From NCBI GenBank assembly GCA_946122785.1, contig CAMGYJ010000008.1:1341912-1405911 (forward strand): a stretch of 64,000 bases of DNA. The letters run 5' to 3'. A program made the position numbers and the translations under genes. Shown here in pieces: positions 33,678 through 43,566 of the stretch. Origin of the DNA: Linum tenue. Its lineage: Eukaryota > Streptophyta > Magnoliopsida > Malpighiales > Linaceae. The notes beneath the pieces are model-generated. The model ran no database searches and was not told where the DNA came from. It worked only from the letters and a program-made list of their open reading frames with translations. Numbering within the stretch: the stretch's first letter is position 1; each line of letters begins with the position of its first letter.

Positions 33678-34089
33678 CTAGACCCAAAAATCATCACCCT
33701 TATTCAGTAGCTGCCAGGCAAGCTTAACCATGAAAGCTTGGTTGATAATCCTAGCATACCTAAGGCCGAGACCCCCAAGATTCTTAGGTTTACAAATAGT
33801 ATCCCACGAGACAAGGTGAACCTTCCTCTTGTTTTCATTCCCACCCCACACAAAAGTTCTAATCATCCTATCAATATCATCACAAACTAACATAGGAAGC
33901 AGAGACGTTTGTATTGCATAAACAGGAATTGCATTTCAAACTGAACTGGCAAGAGGTACTCTTCCTGCCAGAGACAACGTTCTAGCTTTCCACAAGGACA
34001 ACTTGCTGCCGATTCTTTCCAAAATGTATCTGTAAGTGTTCTTAGTTATTCTTCCATGAAGAACTGGAACACCCAAATACTTCCCTAAG
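33678..34089 (-). pseudogene. LINE RT thumb/connection region
   Basis: The frame 33893-33678 gives RTFVWGGNENKRKVHLVSWD, KPKNLGGLGLRYARIINQAF and KLAWQLL, the conserved stretch after the L1 RT thumb. The 33894-34089 region in other frames holds KYLGVPVLHGRI-like residues. One or more frame changes are present. Confidence 0.8.
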
Positions 34090-34955
34090 TCAACAGTTGA
34101 TTGGATGGATGCCAAGCCTTTGGCTGATCTCCATTCTAGAGTTAGTTCTAGTATTCTTAGAAAAGAACACCATGGACTTCTCGTTGCTAACCAACTCCTC
34201 GGACGCTAGACAAAAACGATCCAAACACTTTAACACAATGTCAACTTGTCTAGGACTAGACTCACCAAAAAGAACAAGATCGTCCTCAAAGAACAAGTGG
34301 GAGAGAGGGGGGCCCCTAGGAGACAATCTAACATGTTTCCAATTCTTCAACCTAACTTCCTCTAAGATGTAATGACTCAATCTTTCAACGCAAAGAGTAA
34401 AGAGATAGGGTGAGAAGAGACATCCCTGCCTAAGACCTCTGGAAGGCTTGAAAGATTCAGTTTCCCCTCCATTCCAAAGAACTTGCATTGATGTGGTGTT
34501 GACACACTTCATCAGCATATTAACACTGCCATCAGGGATGTCAGTCTTTCAAAAAGTGTCTTCAAGGAAAGCCCAATCGATCCTGTCGTAGGCTTTGGCC
34601 AAGTCGACCTTGAGTAACATAGTTCCTTTCTTCCCCTTCTTGTTTTTCATCGAATGAATAGTCTCCTTCAAAACAAAAATATTATCAGTGATGTGTTTGT
34701 TAGGAACAAAACTCGACTGATTTTTATGGATCCATTGGGGCATAAAGCGCTTAAGCTTATTATCTAAGCACTTGGCCACCACTTTATAACCCACGTTACA
34801 AAGACTAATTGGGCGAAATTGATTCATGGTGAAAGGGCTATCAGTCTTAGGAATAAGAGTCAAGAGAGTCTCATTTGTGAGACTGATTGTGTTTGGATCT
34901 CTGTAGCATTTCACCACGAAGCTGTAGAAGGTCTGAGAAGGTAGCCTATGCAAGG
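34090..34955 (-). pseudogene. LINE reverse transcriptase core
   Basis: The frame beginning near 34950 reads SLTNETLLTLIPKTDSPFTM, FRPISLCNVGYKVVAKCL, QSSFVPNKHITDNIFVLKE and MLLKVDLAKAYDRIDW (RT motifs 1-3). After a frame change at about 34530 it reads PSRGLRQGCLFSPYLFTLCV and SHLFFEDDLVLF. The last is the catalytic F-x-DD box, with FEDD in place of the usual FADD; both aspartates remain. The methionine at 34992 is outside the LINE (antisense to the FAR1 piece), so it is not the start. Confidence 0.88.
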
Positions 34956-34956
34956 C

Positions 34957-35196
34957 CAATAACAAGAGTGGGTTGTTTAGCAGAGATGACATGTCAGCTG
35001 AAAAATGATGGCATGCTTGAGATTGTTAAATTTGAAGCAAACCATAACCATGAGCTTACCCCTACTCCAATGAAACCTATGTTGAGCTTACCCCTACTCC
35101 AATGAAACCTATGTTGAGATCCAACAGGAAGCTCAGTTATGCTAAAAACCCAATACAGGAGGCAATTGCAAATTCACATGCTGATGCAACAAAATA
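34957..35196 (+). pseudogene. FAR1-type DNA-binding domain fragment with 32-bp internal duplication
   Basis: The translation reads ITRVGCLAEMTCQLKNDGML, then EIVKFEANHNHELTPTPMKP, matching the C-terminal part of the FAR1 DNA-binding domain (TRxGCxAxM...F...HNHxL) found in FHY3/FAR1 factors and in MULE-derived FRS genes. A 32-bp unit (35052-35083) is repeated exactly at 35084-35115 and shifts the frame. After it the protein resumes as RSNRKLSYAKNPIQEAI and stops at about 35196. The upstream half of the domain is missing where the LINE begins. Whether it came from a host gene or a Jittery-type MULE cannot be told. Confidence 0.72.
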
Positions 35197-35424
35197 GCGA
35201 ACACATATTTTTCTATCAGCTCTTGGTGAAATGACATTGTTGAATTCTTTTTTAGAAACTTATTTTGAGATTTATTTTAAAACAATTTTGATTGATAACC
35301 TTTTGGAATGGATTATGCATGTAATTTACTTTGAGATTTATTTTGGCACAATTCCGAGATATTACATTATTTTGGGAGATTGATTGTGTTTTTTGTTGAT
35401 TGTAAGTTGATTACATGTTTTAGT

Positions 35425-36285
35425 CATGTTCAAGAAGACGCGCCTAGGCGCGATTAGTCGCTGGGCAAGGAGAAAACTTGGAGTTTAGCTCTGGGCGAAG
35501 CTGCTGGGCGTGTAAAACGCGGAATCGCGTGGAAAGATGCCTAGGCGGCGACTAGTAGCTCGGAGTCGCAATTCCAGGCTGTTTGGCGACGCCCAGGAGA
35601 AGAGGGAAGAGATGTTGTGCGTTTAATGGAAGGCCCAAAAAACCCTAATACTCTTTATTTCCAATCGGGTAGCAGACGAGCAAGCACATCTCCCTCTCTA
35701 CAGCCGTCATCCACTCCCTCCTCTCCGGTCAGCTGACTGCATCGTGCCTCCTCTCCAGCCAGCCTATCGCCTTCGTGCCTCCTCCCCGTCGTCTCTCCTC
35801 TTCGGTTGATTGTCGCCGTCGTCTCCAGCATCGCAACAGGGTCGTCGTGCCAGCATCTGTTGGGCCTCGTCCTCGATGCCGATCTCCACAACTGTCTGTC
35901 GACGGTCGCCTTAGGTTGGTCTTTCTCTTTCCACCAGAGGGGGGTTTTATTTTGGTTAACAAGTTCAAAAGAGAGGTTTGGGAGAGACCTCGAGGTGCAA
36001 TAAATAAAAGAGAAATCAGAATTGTCACTTTGACTTTGCCTGCTGGAGAATCAGTCTGTTTGGGGGGTTGAAATAAAGATAAATGTGACTTTTAATTCTT
36101 TTTGAATTCCATCTTAGACAGAAATCAGTGAACTTATGACTATTATGTTCGCTTTTGCATCCTGAACTTAAATATTTATCATATTTTTTTTCAACGTTTA
36201 ATCTCGCCTAGGCAACGTTTAATCGCCCTGGGCGCTGGGCGGTGCCTCCCCGCCTAGGTAGCGTCCAGCGTCTTCTTGAACATTG
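35425..36285. mobile_element. hAT-type element with TSD GTTTTAGT and CCTAGGCG subterminal repeats
   Basis: Exact 8-bp repeats GTTTTAGT flank the element (35417-35424 and 36286-36293). Ends: CATGTTCAAGAAGACGC on the left, CAATGTTCAAGAAGACGC as reverse complement of the right. The subterminal 150 bp on both sides are packed with CCTAGGCG, GCTGGGCG and GGCGAC motifs. The middle (about 35690-35960) is a GC-rich, CT-rich block with a 98-codon frame (35775-36071) that resembles no known protein and may be captured 5' gene sequence. No transposase. Confidence 0.88.
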
Positions 36286-36469
36286 GTTTTAGTTGATAAA
36301 ATGATGTTTCAATTCACATAATTATAGTCATAGGACTTAGCACTTAAATGAAAACAATGATGTTACAGTGTGCAAACTCTTTATTTGATGCAAAGAAAAA
36401 GTCATTTGATTTGCACGTGACAGAGAAAGGAGAGAAGGTGATAATATTTCTCTTTCTTTGTACAAACAC

Positions 36470-36615
36470 CCCGTTACTGGCTTACTGCTATCCCATTAGA
36501 ATTTGTGGTAGCTTTTAAATGGGGAATCAATTAAAAAGTAAGAAGAAAAATAACCAATTAGCGACTGACACGTGGACTGGTTGTAGGAACCCCTACAACC
36601 CAGTGTGCAGGTAAA
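36470..36615 (-). repeat. Dispersed repeat, inverted copy of 27806-27965
   Basis: The ordered blocks described at 27806-27965 are present on the minus strand. The palindrome GGTTGTAGGAACCCCTACAA lies at about 36579-36598. Confidence 0.7.
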
Positions 36616-37166
36616 TAACGTCCAAATTTAAATACTGCATGCATACTGGTTTTATTCTTCTCTTTTTTATTTATGAGGATAGTTTAGTAGTTGATTCGGT
36701 ATCATTCATAAACCGGCGTTTCATATCAGTTTTCACGTCAGATTTCAATAAAAAAATTGATAATTTCCTTTTAAATAAGTTCATGTTATCCGCTAAAGCT
36801 TTTAATTTTGACAAAATATTAGCTTAATCTTTTTACAATACAAAATAGGCAAAATACCACTACAACAAACTGCCTCTTTTCTGACCAATTTTTCTGTGAC
36901 ATGGTCCATTTCATCACATAAGATACACTTTACGTGACAAATTTGATTGATTGTCACATAAAAATGAAAAAATTTCATAGACTATTAAAAATACCTTATG
37001 TGACAAAAAAATATTTTACTTTGACAAATTTTAGCGTTACCTAAGGTTAATCATTTTTTATAACAAATATTTTGTCACGTTTCTGTAATAACTTTGCGTG
37101 ACGACGCAATGTGTCACATAAAATATATATTTATACTAAAAACACTAGAAAAAATTGAGTTAGGTG

Positions 37167-37634
37167 CAAGGTTGTCAACCCGCGGGTTGACCCACGGGTC
37201 GACCCAATTTAACCCTGACTCGGTGAGAAAAACGGGCCGCACGGACCCGCCGGGCCGACCGTTACAAGATACCGGGTTGGAGGTCAAATTGTGTCATTTT
37301 TTTCTTTAGTTTGTGAAATGCGTCTATTTTCCAAATTTTCTTTTCGCCTAACTGAATCTTTGGAATCCTAAGTTATACATTTGAATATTTATGTTATATA
37401 AGTGTGTGTGAATTTTCACTATATGTTGGATCTAAGTACGATATGCTATTTTGGTGTAATATTATATGTTATAACTCATATGTTAGATAAGATTTGATAT
37501 AATTTATGAGGATAAGTACAATACAATGACTCCTTCCATATTTCCGGGCCAAACCGGGCTAAAACGGTTGACCCATTAACCCTTGACCCACTAACTCGAC
37601 CGAATCCGGGTCAACCCACGGGTTGACAACATTG
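37167..37634. mobile_element. 468-bp hAT-type MITE, TSD GTTAGGTG
   Basis: Exact 8-bp repeats GTTAGGTG (37159-37166 and 37635-37642). Ends: CAAGGTTGTCAACCCGCGG and, reverse-complemented, CAATGTTGTCAACCCGTGG. GGTTGACCCA/TGGGTCAACC motifs are clustered at both ends. Same family as 15393-15523, here with about 340 bp of AT-rich interior. Nested in the CACTA element. Confidence 0.88.
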
Positions 37635-37991
37635 GTTAGGTGTAACATAAATATTTTTAGAAAAAATATTTGGTAAAGCTTTGAAAAAAACCATCCGGCC
37701 CAGCCCGGTTACGAGGCTCAAGATAGGGTGCATAACCATGGGTTATGCACCCATCAATAACCAAATCTGGAGCCTTCATTTAGAAAATCCAGATCTAAGG
37801 ATGGAGAATTAAAGGCTATTTTTATTTTCACTAGCTTTCTTAATTGACTCATATCTTTTTCGTTTTAACTCGGATTTTAATTTTTTTTGCACAGATGGAA
37901 CGAGTTCACCGTGCTCTACAAAATGAGATCAATTTTCAATATTTTTTTAGGAAAAAAAAGTTCTGGCCTCTCGGTACCAACTGCATACCAT

Positions 37992-38330
37992 ATGATATCT
38001 TCTTCGTTTTTTATTCGTTTTTGAAAACGTTTGCACAGCAGGGATGAGTTCATCATGATCTACTGGATCTACAAATTTCTGGGTGAACAAATTATAGGAC
38101 CAAAAAATACCACACAATACCATACAGTACCACCCTGGTATGGGGTGGTATTGTATGGTATCTTCTTCGTTTTTAATTCGTTTTTGAAAACGTTTGCACA
38201 GAAGGGACGAGTTCATCATGATCTATTGGATCTACAAATTTCTGGGTGAACAAATTACAGGACCAAAAAATACCACACAATACCATACAATACCACCCTG
38301 GTACGGGGTGGTATTGTGTGGTATACAATG
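37992..38330 (+). repeat. 163-bp tandem repeat (two units) with internal palindrome
   Basis: The unit starting TATCTTCTTCGTTTTT near 37996 is repeated 163 bp later with about 95% identity. A partial older unit (GGAACGAGTTCACCGTG...) lies near 37897. Each unit ends with ATACCACACAATACCA...TACCACCC, a six-base loop, then the complementary GGGTGGTATTGT, so a hairpin of 18 or more pairs can form. Confidence 0.82.
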
Positions 38331-38749
38331 TTAAAAGTCGTAAATTACAATTAATATACTTCTACTATCATGTATTCAACCATCCTACAATATTGGTTTG
38401 TTCATACCACCATGGTACGTTTTTCAAAACATAGGTATGCTTTTATTTCAATACCAGTCAATACCATATGGTACAGGCTAGTAAAAAATGGCTCAATTTT
38501 TTTTTGTTCGAAAATATATTAAAGTGGATATCATTTTGAAGAGTACAATTAATCTGATCTAACTGTGCAAAAAAAATTAAATTTCGACTTAAAATGAGCA
38601 AGAAATCGTCCGTCAAAGATTAAAGAGGGAAAAATTAAATGCTTTCCATGAAAGAGAGGATGCTGATGTCATGCTGATGTGGACGGGTTACTCATGGTTA
38701 CTCACCATAAAGTTACTGACCTGATCCATTCCCCGGTTACGAACTTACA

Positions 38750-41000
38750 TTAAAGGAAGGAAAAGCATAAATGGGTCTAAAATTCCAGTCTTCGATCCTC
38801 TTTTCTTTTCCGCCTATCTACTTCTTCATACTTCCATGATATTCCAATTCCAATCTACACGAACCCTAATTTCTAGAACTCCAACTTTTCACTCGATTTA
38901 TAGCTCGTGAAGCCTCTTCACAAGGTAAATGAATTTCGTGAAAGCTTCGACTTCTGGAAGCACTTGGAGGACTTGAAGCTCCTGGTGGCGCCGAACTTGC
39001 TGGTTTTTCTTTATCTTGCCTCTTGCATGCGGATACAACTGTCATGCCCTATCTTTTGCCAAAATGGATGCTTCAAATGAATTCACTACTGCTGTTTGTA
39101 GCTTCTTGTTTGTTTAGCTCACCTTAGATGCGGTTGGCTTTCTAATTTGAGCTTGCTTGACTTTCTTTTTTTGTGTAGCTTTCTTATTTATGCTATTTAT
39201 AGCCGACTTTCTTATTTTTCACAGCATGGGAGATCAATTTACTGAAGAGGTTTGAGCTTAATTACTTGTCTAATATCCTAGAACACTAGAATAGTCATTG
39301 ATGGATCTATGTTAATTGACTAGATTCAATGGATCTCTGTTAGTTATTTAGATTGGTCTAGATTGTCGTAGTGGTTCTACCTTCTCCCATATTACCTACT
39401 AAATGTCTTCTTCTTCAAATTCACCTTTTACTAAGAGACGAGCTGTTAACTCTATATGAGCAAATATGTTTAGAGAGCGGGAATTAGCTCATTGGTTGAT
39501 TACATGATCAAATACAGAGTAGTGGATGGGAAGACTGGAGAGTTTCTAGAATGATTAAAGTTTAATTGCCAGTCGAGATACATGCTTTCAATAGAAAATC
39601 ATACCTTTTCGTTCTATTTTTGCATTTAATTTATCGAGACTTGCTCTCTGGCAAGTAGCCATGAGAATTTTAGATCATTTAGCAGCATCATCTAATATTT
39701 TCTTTCTTACAAGTTGTTCTTGGCCACCTCGTGCTAGCTCTCGTCCATGGGAAAAGAATTAGAAGGAGGATTCAGTGGTCTCGGGAAGGGACTTGTTACT
39801 AACATATCCTCATTCTCTGCAGATCTATCTTGGATGAAAGAGAGGTGTAAGCAGCATATTAACTTCTATCACCAAGGAAAGTCTGAATCTATTCACATCG
39901 TTGTTGTCATAGCTCTTTCTTGTGTAGTACTAGTCTTCATCAGAATTGACGATCGAATAACTTTAGAAAATTGAAACGAGTGATTCCTCTCCCTTGTGCT
40001 ATATCATACCAGATTCCCCATTGTTGGTTGTACAATAGCCCAATGCCCAACCATTGAATTCCATTTTAGACTAGAGAACATAGCTCTTATACAATGCGAA
40101 TACATAGAAAGTTTGACGTTTTCAACATAGATGCTTCCACTTATCAGTTATGTGAATACAATAGTTTCTGTAGCCTTTGTGAGTATGTGAGCATGTGAGC
40201 TATATCTACTCCCACATAACTGCACCCTAATCTCTTATTTAGACATTCTTACAGCTCTAGGAATTCTTTGCATGGATTTCTTTCAGGTTTCCTTGACAGA
40301 AAATAAACATAATTCGTGGAATATAGAAGATCCATCTTCTTAAATAGGGCTGTCAAGTAAATATTGTTTTTGAATGGACTCATGAAAGAGGAGTTATACC
40401 ATTCTGTACTTGTTTATACTTGCATTCTTCTTTCTCTTCAATTTTTCTTTATGGTAAATCTGTTAGTTGCTTTGGGGATATTCACAACCTCTCACTTGAA
40501 AAGGTCTGAGTAAGCCATTTTTGTCCCTCGTTGATTTAAGTTTCAGTAGTCATTACGTTAATCCAATCTTTTTAGCTCTACTCTCACAGTGCATAAACCA
40601 GGGGTTCTGGTCTGACACCAGCAACAGGGTGCAGGTGCTTCATAAGTTTAAATGCCAAAGGTTTTTTCCTATGGAGAGGAGAAACGCAAATAGTGAACAA
40701 GGAGATGATTGAGAAGCTTGATGAGTGCTTTTGTTCATATATGTTGGATCGGTTTTCCAATATGGAGAGTTGGGTTTGACTCTCCTCTGCTTATTTGTTG
40801 AAAATGATACCAGGTTACTTACATGATTGATTGATGGTTTGAACTCTATTAATGGCCTAATGATTTGGTTGAAACTTAGTATTCTACTCACATATGGTTA
40901 GTCTTTCATTTCAGATTCGAGGTGAAGTAGTAGTCTAATGATGTGGGATCGAGAGAGTGCACTAAGAAGTTAATGACATGCTTACCAGCTTCGTATAATA
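38750..41000 (+). other. Gene-like cargo of the CACTA element, unidentified
   Basis: A leader-like stretch (CGAACCCTAATTTCTAG near 38860), a possible splice donor (AAG|GTAAAT near 38922) and a short open frame at 39747-39974 with a hydrophobic segment (IHIVVVIALSCVVLVFI, a possible membrane anchor) suggest remnants of an intron-containing host gene. An exon-like GTGCAGGTGCTTCATAAG occurs near 40629. No protein family is recognised and no long frame exists. Confidence 0.3.
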
Positions 41001-41867
41001 TAGAAGATGCAAATCTTCCGCAGTATAGCTCAACTTGTTTTTGTTAGGAGTTTTAATGATTTTGAACCCATAATGTTAACTCAAGATTAACATTCTATTT
41101 GAGACCTGTTGCAGATTGTTTCTCTCTGTAAGTATGTTTCACATAATCTTGTATATATGTAGAGGACCGTGATATTTATACAATTAATGTTCATATAATT
41201 TGTAAAGAAAATGTAGCTAGTTGGCTCAAGTTTTCTTGAACGTCAGTAAGGTATTTGTCATTATGAATTTGGATGGAATACCAAGTTATATCATTTGACC
41301 AATGACTTAACTTTGGTGACAAACATTATATTGGCTAAACCACCGCAACTGTGACATGAATTTCATTACCCAAAGTCCCCATTGTAGGTGACGAAGGAAC
41401 CCGTCACAATAAGTTTGGTTCTGTGATGAAAAAATGTCGTGACATAAAGTATTTTTCTTGACGAGAATAGGGTCACAAATAGTTGGAACTCTGTGATGGA
41501 AAGTCTTCGTGACAAAGGTCAAACTTTATGTGACGTACTACCTCGTCACAGAATGTCCATGCTGCGGTGACGAACAAAAAATATTTCATCATATTTACTT
41601 TTTGCAGCGACGTATAGGTGACGAACCTAGTGACGACAAAATTTCGTCACAAAATCTTTAAGTGACAGATTTTCTGACGAATATTTACGTACTAAATGTG
41701 CTTTTTCTTGTAGTGTACTACTGTATACTTATTTCCAGCGAGACCAAAAATCTCTGCCGGTTGCGAATTTGTTTCGGGCGGTGTTGATTCGATTGTTTTG
41801 GTGTGGAAAACAAACACCACCTCCGGTGTGTGAAACGACGGTGTTGATTCGATTGAATTGATGCACC

Positions 41868-42055
41868 ACTGACTTCTTAACCAAGACGGCCATTACTACG
41901 GTTCACACCTCTCCAAACAATGTTCGAACGAGGGTGTTTTGAATTTTTGAGAATCTACGTTACCGCTACTCCTATGGAGATTCCTATGGAGAGCTCCGCG
42001 ACTACGACTACTTCAAACAACTATGGAGATCCTTTCTGGAAGGAGAGCTCCGCGA
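41868..42055 (+). repeat. Dispersed repeat, copy 2 (partner at 5850-6050)
   Basis: Shares the ordered blocks listed for 5850-6050. This copy keeps CTCCGCGACTACGACTAC and CTCCGCGAAGGAG, where the other has drifted. Confidence 0.55.
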
Positions 42056-42060
42056 AGGAG

Positions 42061-42396
42061 TTATAGATAAAAGGTTAAGTTTTGACAGAGTTGATATGTG
42101 TTGAGTTGGCTGTCCCTCTTCTCCATCCCTGCTCCGGTGATTTTACGTAAAATCACTTTCATAGTTTTCACGTTCCATGAAACTGCTTCCTCAACTGCTC
42201 TGTCCTGAACTCCCATGTGTCTCAACTGCCTTATCTCCTTTTCGCTCTGGTTGGAGTGAATCTTACGTGAAAGAAAACACATTTGGTACAACGTTATATT
42301 TTTCAACGACACTGCATCTCCAATCTCCACTTCTATCCACGTGAGGCACACGTGCACACAAAAGTACCTGAGCCCAGGATCAGTGTCGCGGTTCGA
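42061..42396 (-). pseudogene. Unknown conserved coding fragment, copy 1 (partner at 62953-63083)
   Basis: The minus-strand frame reads RDTDPGLRYFCVHVCLTWIE, VEIGDAVSLKNITL, QMCFLSRKIHSNQSEKEIRQ, LRHMGVQDRAVEEAVSWNVK and TMKVILRKITGAGME. The N-terminal 40 or so residues are also encoded at 62953-63083 with only a few amino-acid differences (GVHLCLTWIEVEIGDAVPLK). The regular charged pattern looks like a real helical protein segment, but I do not recognise the family. It ends right beside the CACTA terminus at 42402. It could be captured host exon sequence or an accessory protein of a CACTA lineage. Confidence 0.5.
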
Positions 42397-43019
42397 ACCA
42401 CCACTACAACAAAAATGGCCTACTGCCACGTTTATATAGTGCCACTTTCCAATAACGTCACTAGAATGAAAGAAAAAATATTTATGCGACATTTACTCTA
42501 GACGTTACACTTGTATAGTCTATGGCGACAATGATGGTGATGTTTAAATTTTGATGGAGGAAAGTAGTGATGTTGCAACATTTGTTTGAATTAAAGTAAC
42601 ACTTAGCGCTATAAATTCTTTAATTACAACAATGCTTGACTAAATGTCGTTGTAAATTCTTTGGTGGATAAGTTCTTCTGACGTTTATAAAATTGTCACA
42701 TTAAAACTATGTCTATTGCCACATTTTTTCACGTTACATTCAAAAATTAAGGGGCTGCAACAATTTTTCCGAATTCACAAACCCCATAGGAAAAATATCA
42801 AACGTGAAATAACAAATAATTAAAGTATATTTGTTAAGGTAGCATTATGCTTGTGTATTATGTTATTTTCAAAAGTAAAATAACAAAGAAAACCCATACG
42901 TAAGGCACTATAAACTATGGTTTGTTTGTTTCTTATAGAAACAGAGAGAATTAGCATTAAAATAAATAAAATGCTATATCTTATGGAAGGTAATTAATAA
43001 GGAGAAGTATAAGTACATA

Positions 43020-43550
43020 TCAAATATATAACTAAAAATATGTCTCGGGGCTTAATTTTGAAGTAAAATACTATCTAATCTCCAATCTCAAATGTGTCTC
43101 GAGGCTTAACTCGAACAACAACACTCCAACTTGCTTCTGTTCAATCTTGAACATAAAACACTAGTTGAACTTGTGAAGCAAAAACAAATGGTTCATCGTT
43201 CAAGTTCTACCTGTATGAACCACCTTTGTCTTTCTTTACCCCTCTTCCTCTTTCTACATCAGCCCAATCACACTTAAATAACACAATCCTGAATCTTTCA
43301 TAATACTTCAGCTCTAGATATCAACTATTCTGCCAAAATATTCTATAGCTTCTGCAGAAGTTGATGTTTCTGACATGACAACCAAACCACTGTTTTGAGC
43401 TTTTGTAGATTCTTCCCCTGCCTTCAGAGTGGAATCTAATCCCTTTTATGATATATCCACTAAATCTTCAAAACACTTTATTTGGACCTTGGGATAGCCA
43501 TTTTACATGTTCAGTTACACGTGGGTCTTTTATATCTGATAACCTGGAAA
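43020..43550 (-). pseudogene. CACTA DUF4216 domain (broken)
   Basis: The decayed frame gives YIIKGIRFHSEGRGRIYKSS, KYYERFRIVLFKCDWADV, KKDKGGSYRTLEFN and ESFVFASQVQLVFYVQD. These are the marks of DUF4216, the C-terminal domain of plant CACTA transposase polyproteins (FxxNG.RFHT; RVVLFKCDWFDV; F.LASQA.QVFYV.D). Stops and frame changes are present. Its place next to the element terminus is as expected. Confidence 0.82.
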
Positions 43551-43566
43551 CCTAATAAAAATAAAT

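Larger units (their letters stand above)
32611..34955 (-). mobile_element. L1-type LINE, 5'-truncated, with poly-A tail
   Basis: On the minus strand the element begins inside the reverse transcriptase at about 34955, runs through RT and the zf-RVT zinc-binding domain, and ends with TCTTGCTACC followed by nine A (the T9 run at about 32611-32619). Endonuclease and ORF1 are absent, as expected from 5' truncation. The coding parts are long but split by frame changes at 34520-34548, 33894-34089 and 33144-33164. The 5' end abuts a FAR1-type fragment. A target duplication was not found. Confidence 0.88.
36858..41715. mobile_element. Non-autonomous CACTA element with TSD TAC and gene-like cargo
   Basis: The left end is CACTACAACAAACTGCC (36858) and the right end, reverse-complemented, CACTACAAGAAAAAGCAC (41715). 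The 3-bp repeats TAC (36855-36857, 41716-41718) agree with CACTA biology. Both ends carry a dense array of TGTGACA/GTCACAA/GTGACGA motifs (36890-37130 and 41315-41700), which supports pairing them as one element of 4858 bp. No TNP2 or DUF4216/4218 motif is present. It holds a hAT MITE (37167-37634), a tandem repeat and about 2.3 kb of gene-like sequence. A 3-bp repeat alone could be chance; the shared array is the stronger argument. Confidence 0.68.

Noticed and set aside
42390..42400. GGTTCGAACC resembles a tRNA/SINE B box
   Set aside because: No A box at the right distance, no cloverleaf, and the stretch lies in a conserved protein-coding frame.
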